Shown here: positions 17,641 to 25,850 of the stretch, piece by piece | Layout: the number at the start of each line of letters is the position of its first letter | Position numbering within the stretch: the first letter of the stretch is position 1 | Origin: Bacteroidota bacterium | Lineage (GTDB): Bacteria > Bacteroidota > Bacteroidia > Chitinophagales > Chitinophagaceae | Assembly: GCA_023415275.1 (NCBI GenBank) | Contig: JAEZLJ010000093.1 | Span: forward strand, 1 to 64,000 | DNA length: 64,000 nucleotides | Reading direction: 5' to 3' | Made by a program: the position numbers and the translations under genes | Notes under the pieces: model-generated | Told to the model about the DNA's origin: nothing | Databases searched by the model: none | Seen by the model: only the letters and a program-made list of their open reading frames with translations

Positions 17641-17664
17641 GTTGACAAGTTGACAAGTTGACAA
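17641..17664. repeat. 8-bp tandem repeat (GTTGACAA x3) between nuoD and nuoH
   Basis: Three perfect head-to-tail copies of GTTGACAA lie in the 84-base nuoD-nuoH spacer, with related words (GGTTGA, TTGACAGG) just upstream at 17611-17640. Such short repeats arise by slippage. This is also the position where many nuo operons carry nuoEFG. Confidence 0.8.
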
Positions 17665-17705
17665 GGTTTTGAATGAGCAGTTTAAAGAAAATGAAATAAC
17701 TACTT

Positions 17706-18782
17706 ATGTTTAGTTTGGAAGGCATAACAAAATTATTACAGGATTGGCTCTACGCCAATTTCAATCCTACCTGGGCATTGATCATTGAATGTCTCATCGT
17801 GATTGTGCTGGCCATTGCCTTATTTGCAGTTTTGGGATTGGTGCTGGTGTTGATGGAAAGAAAAGTGGCGGCGCATATGCAGATACGACTGGGTCCAAAC
17901 CGGGTGGGTCCTAAAGGAATGTTCCAGACGGCTGCCGATACTTTAAAGCTGATCATGAAAGAAGGGCTTACACCAGATGGTGCAGACAAGTTCCTGTTCA
18001 ACCTGGCTCCTTTTTTAGTAATGGTGGTTGCGATGCTCATTTTGGCACCTATAGCATTTGCTAAGGGCTTCCAGATATGGGATATCAATATTGGTGTATT
18101 ATATGTATCTGCCATTTCTTCCTTATCGGTGATCGGGATATTAATGGCAGGATGGGCCAGCAATAATAAATATTCCTTGTTAGGGGCCATGAGAAGCGGT
18201 GCCCAAATAGTGAGCTATGAATTATCAGCCGGACTGTCCATTCTCTGTATTATTGTTTTATCAGGTAGCCTTTCTATCAATGACATTATTGCCAGCCAGC
18301 AAAATGGATGGTGGTTGTTTAAAGGTCACATTCCGGCAATCATCGCCTTTGTTATCTTCCTGGTAGCCGTGACTGCTGAAACCAACAGGGCTCCATTTGA
18401 CCTGGCAGAAGCTGAGTCAGAACTGACAGCAGGTTTTCATACAGAATACTCAGGGATGAAGTTTGCCTTGTTCTTCCTGGCAGAATACATCAATATATTC
18501 ATTGTTTGTGCCATTGGAGCTACCTTATTCCTTGGTGGGTGGATGCCTTTTCATATTGGCAACTTGGAAAGTTTTAACCATATCATGGACTTTATTCCAT
18601 CATCTGTATGGTTCTTCGGCAAAACCTTTTTCCTGATCTTTTTGATCATGTGGTTCCGGTGGACCTTTCCCAGGTTGAGGGTAGATCAATTACTGAACCT
18701 GGAATGGAAATATTTATTACCCTTAAGCCTGTTTAATTTATTACTGGTAACTGTGATAGCCATATTTGGATGGCATTTTTAA
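17706..18782 (+). CDS. nuoH: NADH-quinone oxidoreductase subunit H
   Basis: This 358-residue membrane subunit joins the peripheral arm to the proton-pumping arm and lines the quinone channel. About eight transmembrane helices are evident. Family motifs include VLMERKVAAHMQIRLGPNRVG (about 50-70), the quinone-channel loop ETNRAPFDLAEAESELTAGF (about 222-241) with its conserved acidic residues, and MWFRWTFPRLRVDQL near the C-terminus. It is the first gene after the point where nuoEFG would normally sit. nuoI follows 58 bases on. Confidence 0.96.
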   Translation: MFSLEGITKLLQDWLYANFNPTWALIIECLIVIVLAIALFAVLGLVLVLMERKVAAHMQIRLGPNRVGPKGMFQTAADTLKLIMKEGLTPDGADKFLFNLAPFLVMVVAMLILAPIAFAKGFQIWDINIGVLYVSAISSLSVIGILMAGWASNNKYSLLGAMRSGAQIVSYELSAGLSILCIIVLSGSLSINDIIASQQNGWWLFKGHIPAIIAFVIFLVAVTAETNRAPFDLAEAESELTAGFHTEYSGMKFALFFLAEYINIFIVCAIGATLFLGGWMPFHIGNLESFNHIMDFIPSSVWFFGKTFFLIFLIMWFRWTFPRLRVDQLLNLEWKYLLPLSLFNLLLVTVIAIFGWHF

Positions 18783-18840
18783 ATATTGATCAACCGGTGC
18801 ATGCTGGTTGGTTCCTAATAAAACGATTGAAACATTAACC

Positions 18841-19317
18841 ATGTTTATTAAAGAATACCTGACTGATATCTACAAAGGCACCAAATCATTGCTTACAGGC
18901 ATGAAGCGTACCGGCTATTATTTCGTACGCCCGCGTGAGATCATCACCGAGCAATATCCTGACAACCGGGATACCCTGGTGATGGCTGAACGTTTCAGGG
19001 GCGAGGTGGTGATGCCACATGATGCCAATAATGAACATGCCTGCACAGGTTGTACGGCCTGCGAACTGGCTTGTCCCAACGCCACTATAAAGATCATCAC
19101 CAAGTTTGACGTCAGCCCGGAAGGAAAGAAGAAGAAAGCACTGGACACTTTTGTTTACCACCTGGAATTGTGTACCATGTGCGGTCTATGCGTTGAAGCT
19201 TGTCCAACAGGCGCCATTAAAATGGGACAAAATTTTGAACACAGCGTTTATGACAGGAGCCAGCTAACAAAGAAATTAAATCAACCAGGATCAAAAATCA
19301 GGGAGGGCGTTGAATAA
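18841..19317 (+). CDS. nuoI: NADH-quinone oxidoreductase subunit I (2x[4Fe-4S])
   Basis: This subunit (158 residues from the ATG at 18841; an upstream TTG at 18808 is less likely) carries clusters N6a and N6b, bound by CTGCTACELACP (about 66-77) and CTMCGLCVEACP (about 106-117). In an 11-subunit complex I without NuoEFG, NuoI is the natural docking point for a soluble ferredoxin (established for related ferredoxin-using complexes, inferred here). The Lys-rich patch GKKKKA between the clusters could contribute to binding an acidic ferredoxin, but that is speculation. The stop overlaps the nuoJ start by one base (TAATG). Confidence 0.95.
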   Translation: MFIKEYLTDIYKGTKSLLTGMKRTGYYFVRPREIITEQYPDNRDTLVMAERFRGEVVMPHDANNEHACTGCTACELACPNATIKIITKFDVSPEGKKKKALDTFVYHLELCTMCGLCVEACPTGAIKMGQNFEHSVYDRSQLTKKLNQPGSKIREGVE

Positions 19318-19931
19318 TGAATGCATCTGAGATTATATTTTATGCTATTTCTGCTTTCCTGTTAGGATCAGGATTGCTGGCCGTAACTACCAGGAAGATA
19401 TTCCGGTCCGCCATATGGTTATTGTTTTCCCTGGTTGGGGTAGCGGCTTTGTACTTCTGGATGGAGGTAAACTTTATTGGCGCTATCCAGATCATTGTGT
19501 ATGTAGGCGGTATTGTAGTACTGATCATATTTTCCATTTTTCTTACCCAGCAATCCGGAAAGGAAATGCCTAAGCCGATGATGAAACGCACCCTGTTCTC
19601 TTTACTGGCTGCCGCTTTTGGATTAGGATTCAGTTATAACCTGATCAGTCATTATGGTTTTACTTCCAATACTACCACTCCTTTGAATGTAAGCGTGGGT
19701 GAAATAGGTACCCAAATGCTCAGTACAACCTCGCATGGGTTTGTGTTGCCATTTGAAGTAGTGAGCATGTTGTTGCTGGCTGCCATGGTAGGATGTATCG
19801 TCATTGCCATGAAATCACCCGAACAAAAAACAGAGGCATTAAAACCTGTGACGGCCCAACCTGAATTGCCTGTGAATATAGAGGAGTTGATCATTACCAC
19901 CACTAAACAAGAAACACCGGAGGAAGTGTAA
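19317..19931 (+). CDS. nuoJ: NADH-quinone oxidoreductase subunit J
   Basis: A 204-residue membrane subunit with five predicted helices. The family-typical segment AIQIIVYVGGIVVLIIFSIFL (about 59-79) contains the pi-bulge helix region linked to coupling. A C-terminal hydrophilic tail of about 35 residues (EQKTEALKPVTAQPEL onward) is longer than the minimal subunit. It overlaps nuoI by one base and is one base from nuoK. Confidence 0.94.
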   Translation: MNASEIIFYAISAFLLGSGLLAVTTRKIFRSAIWLLFSLVGVAALYFWMEVNFIGAIQIIVYVGGIVVLIIFSIFLTQQSGKEMPKPMMKRTLFSLLAAAFGLGFSYNLISHYGFTSNTTTPLNVSVGEIGTQMLSTTSHGFVLPFEVVSMLLLAAMVGCIVIAMKSPEQKTEALKPVTAQPELPVNIEELIITTTKQETPEEV

Positions 19932-19932
19932 T

Positions 19933-20247
19933 ATGGGAACGATACCACTAACGCATATATTATTCGTAAGCACTGCCCTGTTTTGCATTGGCATGTATGG
20001 CCTGTTTACGCGTCGCAACCTGATCACCATGTTGATGGCTATTGAATTGATATTAAATAGTGTCAATATCAATTTCGTGGCTTTTAATAAGTATCTCTAT
20101 CCAGGTCAATTGGACGGGATCTTCTTTGTAATCTTCATCATCACGATTGCGGCGGCTGAAGCAGCTGTTGCCATAGCCATTATCATTAATCTTTACAGAA
20201 CACATCAATCCATAGATGTGGAAGACGCTACCGAACTGAAATTTTAA
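19933..20247 (+). CDS. nuoK: NADH-quinone oxidoreductase subunit K
   Basis: A 104-residue three-helix membrane subunit related to MrpC. The conserved Glu residues in membrane helices are visible in LLMAIELILNSVNINFVAF (about 33-51) and TIAAAEAAVAIAIIINLYR (about 72-90), both characteristic of NuoK and needed for proton translocation. Length is typical. The gaps to nuoJ and nuoL are 1 and 3 bases. Confidence 0.95.
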   Translation: MGTIPLTHILFVSTALFCIGMYGLFTRRNLITMLMAIELILNSVNINFVAFNKYLYPGQLDGIFFVIFIITIAAAEAAVAIAIIINLYRTHQSIDVEDATELKF

Positions 20248-20250
20248 GCC

Positions 20251-22182
20251 ATGTCGAACTATTCATATATAGCACTCATCCCTTTGTTACCGCTGGCCAG
20301 TTTTATTATCCTTGGCCTTTGGGGAAGAAAACATTATAAAACAAGTGCAGGCGCTATTGGCACTATATCATTGCTGGCCTCTACCCTCCTTTCCCTATAT
20401 GCTGCCTATTCCTATTTCTTTGTTGATGGAAAGGTCAATGGCGTTTATGGGAAGATTGAAGTATTAAAATATACCTGGCTGCAATTCTCTCCAGGCTTAT
20501 CCATCGATATGGGTTTCCTGCTGGACCCCATATCCATAATGATGATCGTAGTGGTGAGCTTTGTTTCCCTGATGGTGCACCTTTTTAGTCTTGGCTATAT
20601 GAAGGGTGAAGAGCGATTTGCCACTTACTATTCCTTCCTGGGCCTTTTCACCTTCTCCATGTTAGGATTAGTGCTATCTACCAATATTTTCCAGATCTAT
20701 ATTTTCTGGGAATTGGTGGGTGTATCCTCTTACCTGCTGATCGGATTTTATTACGACAGGCCATCGGCAGTGGCTGCAGCTAAAAAAGCCTTCATTGTTA
20801 CACGGTTTGCCGATTTCGGCTTCCTGGTTGGCATATTGATACTTGGTTTTTATGGAGGCACCCTGGATTTTAGCACCTTATTACAGCGGTTGACATCTGT
20901 ACAATCTACAGAGTTTATCAGTATCACCACCGCTTCATTCCTGGGCGTTTCCATGCTCACCTGGGGATTACTGCTGGTATTTATGGGTGGCGCAGGTAAA
21001 TCAGCTTTGTTCCCTTTACACATATGGTTACCTGATGCCATGGAAGGCCCTACCCCGGTATCAGCACTCATACATGCTGCTACCATGGTAGTTGCCGGCG
21101 TGTACCTGGTAGCCAGGCTATTTCCCTTATTTACGATGGATGAAGCTGCACTTCAGGTAGTGGCTTATGCTGGTATCATTTCAGCATTGCTGGCTGCCAT
21201 CATTGCCTGCACACAAACGGATATCAAAAGGGTATTAGCCTATAGCACCATGTCACAGATAGGTTTTATGATGTTTGCCCTTGGTGTATCAGGTTATGGT
21301 GGAGAAAATGGTTTGGGCTATACCGCTTCTATGTTCCATTTATTTACACATGCTTTCTTTAAATCACTGTTGTTCCTTTGCGCAGGAGCCATTATTCACA
21401 TGGTGCATAGCAATGATATGAAAGATATGGGAGGGTTAAGAAAGCTGATGCCAGTAACGCACTTTGGCTTCCTGGTTGCCTGCCTGGCCATTTCGGGCAT
21501 ACCTCCTTTTGCCGGTTTTTTCAGCAAGGAAGGTATTTTGATGGCAACCTATGAATCCAATAAGCTCATATTCTTCATTGCGCTTTTCACCTCCGCCCTG
21601 ACAGCTTTTTATATGTTCCGGCTTTACTTTTCCATCTTCTGGAATAAAGAAGCTGCCACAGAAAAAGCTCATCATGGTGAGGGCACCTGGTCCATGAGAA
21701 TTCCACTGATCATTTTGACTGTTTGTTCAATACTGGCAGGGTTTGTTCCATTCTCTCATCTCATCACCACGGATGGCAATTCCTTTGAAGAGCATTTAAA
21801 CCTTCTATTTTCTATTGCTCCTGTCGGCCTGGCTGTGCTGGCGATACTTGTTGCTGCCAAACTTTATAAAAAAGAAAATGCAAGACCAGCTGAATTGGCC
21901 AGGTCATTTGGAAATGTTTATACTACTGCTAAAAGGAAGTTCTATATTGACGAGTTGTACCTTTTCCTGACGCAAAAAGTAATATTCAATTTTATAGGCC
22001 GTCCTGCAGCCTGGATCGACCGCCATATCATTGATGGTTCAATGAACCTAATGGCAACCATTACTGGTAAAACATCTCAAAAGATCAAAGGTTTTCAATC
22101 TGGAAGTGTTCAAAACTATGCTTTGTACTTTTTTAGTGGTATAGCCGCATTGGCCGTCATCTTTATTTACTTATGGAAATAA
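20251..22182 (+). CDS. nuoL: NADH-quinone oxidoreductase subunit L (proton pump)
   Basis: A 643-residue antiporter-like subunit at the far end of the membrane arm, with about 16 helices. Key charged residues in the pump are visible: Glu in FWELVGVSSYLLIGFYYDRP (about 151-170), Lys in GGAGKSALFPLHIWLPDAMEGPTPVSAL (about 246-273) and further Lys in MFHLFTHAFFKSLLFLCAGA. The C-terminal stretch (about 540-643) corresponds to the long lateral helix. Start and spacing (7 bases to nuoM) fit the operon. Confidence 0.96.
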   Translation: MSNYSYIALIPLLPLASFIILGLWGRKHYKTSAGAIGTISLLASTLLSLYAAYSYFFVDGKVNGVYGKIEVLKYTWLQFSPGLSIDMGFLLDPISIMMIVVVSFVSLMVHLFSLGYMKGEERFATYYSFLGLFTFSMLGLVLSTNIFQIYIFWELVGVSSYLLIGFYYDRPSAVAAAKKAFIVTRFADFGFLVGILILGFYGGTLDFSTLLQRLTSVQSTEFISITTASFLGVSMLTWGLLLVFMGGAGKSALFPLHIWLPDAMEGPTPVSALIHAATMVVAGVYLVARLFPLFTMDEAALQVVAYAGIISALLAAIIACTQTDIKRVLAYSTMSQIGFMMFALGVSGYGGENGLGYTASMFHLFTHAFFKSLLFLCAGAIIHMVHSNDMKDMGGLRKLMPVTHFGFLVACLAISGIPPFAGFFSKEGILMATYESNKLIFFIALFTSALTAFYMFRLYFSIFWNKEAATEKAHHGEGTWSMRIPLIILTVCSILAGFVPFSHLITTDGNSFEEHLNLLFSIAPVGLAVLAILVAAKLYKKENARPAELARSFGNVYTTAKRKFYIDELYLFLTQKVIFNFIGRPAAWIDRHIIDGSMNLMATITGKTSQKIKGFQSGSVQNYALYFFSGIAALAVIFIYLWK

Positions 22183-22189
22183 TGTATTT

Positions 22190-23674
22190 ATGAATTTATC
22201 ATTGCTCATCATAGTGCCTTTATTAACTGCCATTTCCATTTTATTTACCAAAGAGGCAAAGGCAACAAAACTCATTTCTTTATTGGGAGCCAGCCTGCAA
22301 TTAGTCCTGGTTTTATTCCTGCTTACCTCCTATCTACAGGAGCGTTCGGCAGGTAATACTGCACCCATGTTGTTTGAATACAACTATGTTTGGTTTGCTC
22401 CTTTGCATATCAATTACCATATAGGAGTAGATGGTATTTCCATCGCTATGATCCTTTTAACAGCTCTTGTAGTTCTGGCAGGCATATTAGTATCATGGAC
22501 CATTGACAAATGGAACAGGGAATATTTCTTTTTATTGCTGCTGTTAAGCATGGGCGCCTATGGATTTTTTATTTCTCTTGACCTGTTTACTTTATTCTTC
22601 TTCCTGGAAGTGGCAGTAATACCCAAGTTTTTATTAATTGGCATTTGGGGCAGCGGTAAAAAAGAATACAGTGCCATGAAGCTGGCCCTGATGCTGATGG
22701 GTGGTTCAGCACTGGTATTTGTGGGACTTGCAGGTCTGTTCTTCCACACCAATACTTTTGATATCATTCAGATTGCCCAGTTACATATTCCATTAGCTAC
22801 TCAAAAACTATTCTTTCCCTTTGCTTTTATAGGCTTTGGAATATTCACTGCATTGTTCCCATTTCATACATGGGTACCAGATGGGCACTCATCTGCACCC
22901 ACCGCAGCTTCCATGTTCCTGGCAGGCATCTCCATGAAGCTGGGAGGTTATGGTTGTTTGAGGGTAGCAACTTATCTTATGCCTGATGCCGCACACGCTT
23001 ATTCAGGCATCATTATAGCCCTGGCTACTATTGCTATTATTTACGGAGCTTTTGCTACTATGATGCAAAAGGATCTTAAATATATCAATGCTTATTCTTC
23101 GGTGAGCCATTGTGGGTTTGTGTTGCTGGGTATCGGTATGCTAACCAAAACTTCTATTAACGGAGCCGTGTTACAAATGGTATCCCATGGTTTAATGACA
23201 GCCCTTTTCTTTGCCGCTATCGGTATGATCTATGGCAGAACACATACCAGGATGGTAGCGCAACTGGGCGGATTATTGAAGGTAACTCCTTTCATTTCCT
23301 CTGTGTTTGTAATTGCCGGTCTTTGCTCCCTGGGCTTGCCTGGATTCAGCGGAGATGTAGCAGAGATGACTGTATTCATGGGCTCATGGCAAAATCCTGA
23401 TACGCTTTACAGATTGGCCACCATACTTGCCTGTGCATCTATTGTGGTCACGGCAGTATATATTTTAAGAGCCACCGGAAAAACGATCATGGGGCCAATC
23501 AGCCAATCGTACCTGCGCCTAACTGATGCCACCTGGAATGAAAAATTAGCGGCAGGGGTATTGATCACAGGAATTGTGATCATTGGTGTTGCACCATTCC
23601 TCATCAATCAATTGATTGCGGGTGGCACTGATACCCTCATGCAACAAATAGGTAAAACCATTATCTCTAAATGA
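22190..23674 (+). CDS. nuoM: NADH-quinone oxidoreductase subunit M (proton pump)
   Basis: A 494-residue antiporter-like subunit with about 14 helices. Conserved features are Glu in LFFFLEVAVIPKFLLIGIWG (about 135-154), the FPFHTWVPDGHSSAPTAASM loop (about 224-243) and the KDLKYINAYSSVSHCGFVLLG region. Length is normal. It is preceded by nuoL (7 bases) and followed by nuoN (7 bases). Confidence 0.96.
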   Translation: MNLSLLIIVPLLTAISILFTKEAKATKLISLLGASLQLVLVLFLLTSYLQERSAGNTAPMLFEYNYVWFAPLHINYHIGVDGISIAMILLTALVVLAGILVSWTIDKWNREYFFLLLLLSMGAYGFFISLDLFTLFFFLEVAVIPKFLLIGIWGSGKKEYSAMKLALMLMGGSALVFVGLAGLFFHTNTFDIIQIAQLHIPLATQKLFFPFAFIGFGIFTALFPFHTWVPDGHSSAPTAASMFLAGISMKLGGYGCLRVATYLMPDAAHAYSGIIIALATIAIIYGAFATMMQKDLKYINAYSSVSHCGFVLLGIGMLTKTSINGAVLQMVSHGLMTALFFAAIGMIYGRTHTRMVAQLGGLLKVTPFISSVFVIAGLCSLGLPGFSGDVAEMTVFMGSWQNPDTLYRLATILACASIVVTAVYILRATGKTIMGPISQSYLRLTDATWNEKLAAGVLITGIVIIGVAPFLINQLIAGGTDTLMQQIGKTIISK

Positions 23675-23681
23675 CCTTCTT

Positions 23682-25091
23682 ATGTTGAACGAGTTTTTTA
23701 TTTTGATGAAACAAGAGCTGACCGTTGCAGCCATCATATTTATCCTGCTTTTTTTAAAATTGGGTAAGGACCGCAGCAATGAGACCATCATGCATATTGT
23801 GAATGCACTGTTGCTCTTTAACGTGATCTTTGGTTTTATAGGTAATCGTGAAGGCATTCTTTTTAATGAGATGTACAGGACCAATCCATTAATGGTACTT
23901 GAAAAAAACATCCTTAGCCTGGCTATGCTGATCATTTCCATGCAATCCTGGTCATGGTTGAAATCACACAAGCACGTCATAGAGTTTTATTTACTCCTGT
24001 TATCCACTCTGCTTGGAATGTTCTTTATGATTTCCGGAGGCACTTTGCTCATGTTCTACCTTGGCCTTGAACTTTCCACCATTCCATTGGCAGCTGCCGC
24101 CAACTTCAACCTTACCAAAAGACAATCCTCAGAAGCAGCGATGAAGCTGATCATCTCATCAGCTTTTTCATCAGGGCTTTTACTATTTGGTATCTCCATG
24201 ATCTATGGCACCACAGGCACACTGGTTTTTTCTCAATTACCCCAGTTGCTGACCAACTCACCTTTACAAATTTTTGCTTTCATATTACTGCTGGCTGGTT
24301 TTGCGTTTAAGATCTCCGTAGCTCCATTTCATTTATGGACTGCCGATGTGTATGAAGGCGCGCCTGTTGCAGTTACCTCCTATTTATCCGTTGTATCAAA
24401 AGGGGCTGTACTTTTTGTATTTGTGTCTATATTGTACACTGTCTTCAAGCCTTTGGCAGGTGCATGGTACAATATGCTATTCATACTTTCTGTACTGACC
24501 ATTGTAACCGGTAACCTTTTTGCCATCAGGCAGGACAACTTCAAACGCTTCCTGGCATTCTCCTCTATTGCGCAAGTAGGCTTCATATTAATAGGCATTA
24601 CCGGAAGTTCACAAACAGGATCTACCTCCGTAATTTACTTTGTACTGATCTATGTCTTTTCCAACCTTGCTGCTTTTGGTGTGGTATCCCTTGTAAGTGC
24701 CTTAACAGGTAAAGAAAAGATCAGCAATTATAAATCCTTTTATAAAACAAACCCGGTGCTTTCCTGGATCCTTACCATTGCCTTATTTTCTTTGGCAGGG
24801 GTGCCACCAACAGCGGGGTTCTTTGGTAAGTTCTTCTTATTATTAGCAGGAGCATCCAAAGGCAATTACTTGCTGATCACCATTGCGGCGCTTAATATGA
24901 TCATCTCTTTTTACTATTACCTGCGCGTGGTCAAAGCCATTTTCATGGATCCGAATGAACAACCTATAGCTAGAATCAGCATTCCGGTCTTTCCCCGGAT
25001 CGCCTTGTATGTGTGCGTGACAGGTGTATTATTTGTTGGTTTGTTCAGCTATGTTTATGAATACATTCACTCACTCAATAGTCCTTTTTAA
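23682..25091 (+). CDS. nuoN: NADH-quinone oxidoreductase subunit N (proton pump)
   Basis: A 469-residue antiporter-like subunit. The pump motif around LGLELSTIPLAAAANFNL (about 126-143), FKISVAPFHLWTADVYEGAPVAV (about 210-232) and the FKRFLAFSSIAQVGFIL region match NuoN. It is the last recognisable complex I subunit in the operon; a small unknown gene follows 9 bases later, so the transcript probably extends to the terminator at 25536. Confidence 0.95.
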   Translation: MLNEFFILMKQELTVAAIIFILLFLKLGKDRSNETIMHIVNALLLFNVIFGFIGNREGILFNEMYRTNPLMVLEKNILSLAMLIISMQSWSWLKSHKHVIEFYLLLLSTLLGMFFMISGGTLLMFYLGLELSTIPLAAAANFNLTKRQSSEAAMKLIISSAFSSGLLLFGISMIYGTTGTLVFSQLPQLLTNSPLQIFAFILLLAGFAFKISVAPFHLWTADVYEGAPVAVTSYLSVVSKGAVLFVFVSILYTVFKPLAGAWYNMLFILSVLTIVTGNLFAIRQDNFKRFLAFSSIAQVGFILIGITGSSQTGSTSVIYFVLIYVFSNLAAFGVVSLVSALTGKEKISNYKSFYKTNPVLSWILTIALFSLAGVPPTAGFFGKFFLLLAGASKGNYLLITIAALNMIISFYYYLRVVKAIFMDPNEQPIARISIPVFPRIALYVCVTGVLFVGLFSYVYEYIHSLNSPF

Positions 25092-25100
25092 AACTCTTTT

Positions 25101-25496
25101 ATGGCTATCAATAAAAATCATGAATTTGAGGAACTGAACGGCGTTAAATGCGCTATAGTGGAAAGAAACGTATCACAAGAAAGGGTTGATTTCTTAAAAA
25201 ATATCCTGGAAGCAAATCAATATAAAGTCATTATAGTTGCCAGTCCACCACCAAAAGCAGCAGCTGCTCCTGCATCAGCAACTGTTACGGAAGGTGCCCC
25301 ACCTGCAGTTGAACTGGCACCTGCCCCCAGCACCTTTACCATTGGTGTCACAGATGTGACATTTAACCCTGTGAATGCCATTTTTGGAAGGCTTCTCAAA
25401 ACAAAAGATAAGCATATTGTGACCCTGGCATACTGGAAACAAAAAGAAGCTGCACCTCAGGATGAAGTGCCTTATTTTGAAGATAAAAATTCCTGA
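25101..25496 (+). CDS. Small soluble protein of unknown function, last gene of nuo operon
   Basis: I cannot name this 131-residue protein. It has two ordered-looking parts, residues 1-48 (NGVKCAIVERNVSQERVDFL, an alpha/beta pattern) and about 82-120 (TFTIGVTDVTFNPVNAIFGRLL), split by an Ala/Pro-rich low-complexity linker (about 49-80). The two parts may fold together. There is no signal peptide, membrane helix or cysteine motif. It starts 9 bases after nuoN and ends just before an intrinsic terminator, so it is co-transcribed with complex I. A role in assembly or as an accessory subunit is possible but is only suggested by position. Confidence 0.75.
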   Translation: MAINKNHEFEELNGVKCAIVERNVSQERVDFLKNILEANQYKVIIVASPPPKAAAAPASATVTEGAPPAVELAPAPSTFTIGVTDVTFNPVNAIFGRLLKTKDKHIVTLAYWKQKEAAPQDEVPYFEDKNS

Positions 25497-25535
25497 GCTA
25501 ACCCTCATTACATATTACGCTTGCATCATAACAGG

Positions 25536-25563
25536 AAGAACCGGCCACCTGGTTCTTTTTTTT
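25536..25563 (+). terminator. Intrinsic terminator of the nuo operon
   Basis: A stem AAGAACC (25536-25542) pairs with GGTTCTT (25551-25557) around an eight-base loop and is followed by an uninterrupted T-run to 25563. It is 40 bases after the stop of the last gene in the operon. Confidence 0.85.
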
Positions 25564-25800
25564 AGAAAAAGTATCGCAATCATGTAGCCTAAAAAACTGG
25601 TCGTCCATTCAATACCATCAACGTGATATGGCTTAGTGATTCTTTGTTTAGAAAATCAATTCAACCGTACTGATTATCCCCTAAACAAACAGTCCCGGGC
25701 TCTTTTTTTGGTCTATACATTTCATTATTACATAACAACACGTTCGTAAATCAAGTTATTAGATGTCATAGTAAAGCTTTTGTTACTTATATAGCTGAAA

Positions 25801-25828
25801 TAAAAAAGAACCGGTCGCCCGGTTCTTT
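25801..25828 (-). terminator. Intrinsic terminator of nifJ
   Basis: On the minus strand, AAAGAACCGG pairs with CCGGTTCTTT around a four-base loop and runs into a T-rich tail. It lies 22 bases beyond the nifJ stop. Its stem resembles that of the nuo terminator 265 bases away. Confidence 0.85.
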
Positions 25829-25850
25829 AGCTTGATTAGATGAATGCAGA

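Larger units (their letters stand above)
25497..25850. other. Convergent intergenic region between nuo operon and nifJ
   Basis: This 354-base gap holds one terminator for each of the converging transcripts (25536-25563 plus strand, 25801-25828 minus strand), which share a GAACCGG/CCGGTTC-type stem. A CCCGGG palindrome followed by a T-run near 25695-25708 is a weaker hairpin candidate. No gene was found in the AT-rich middle. Confidence 0.7.

Noticed and set aside
17622..17705. Possible remnants of nuoE, nuoF or nuoG
   Set aside because: The spacer is only 84 bases and no frame shows NADH/FMN or [2Fe-2S] motifs; nothing in the window resembles these genes.
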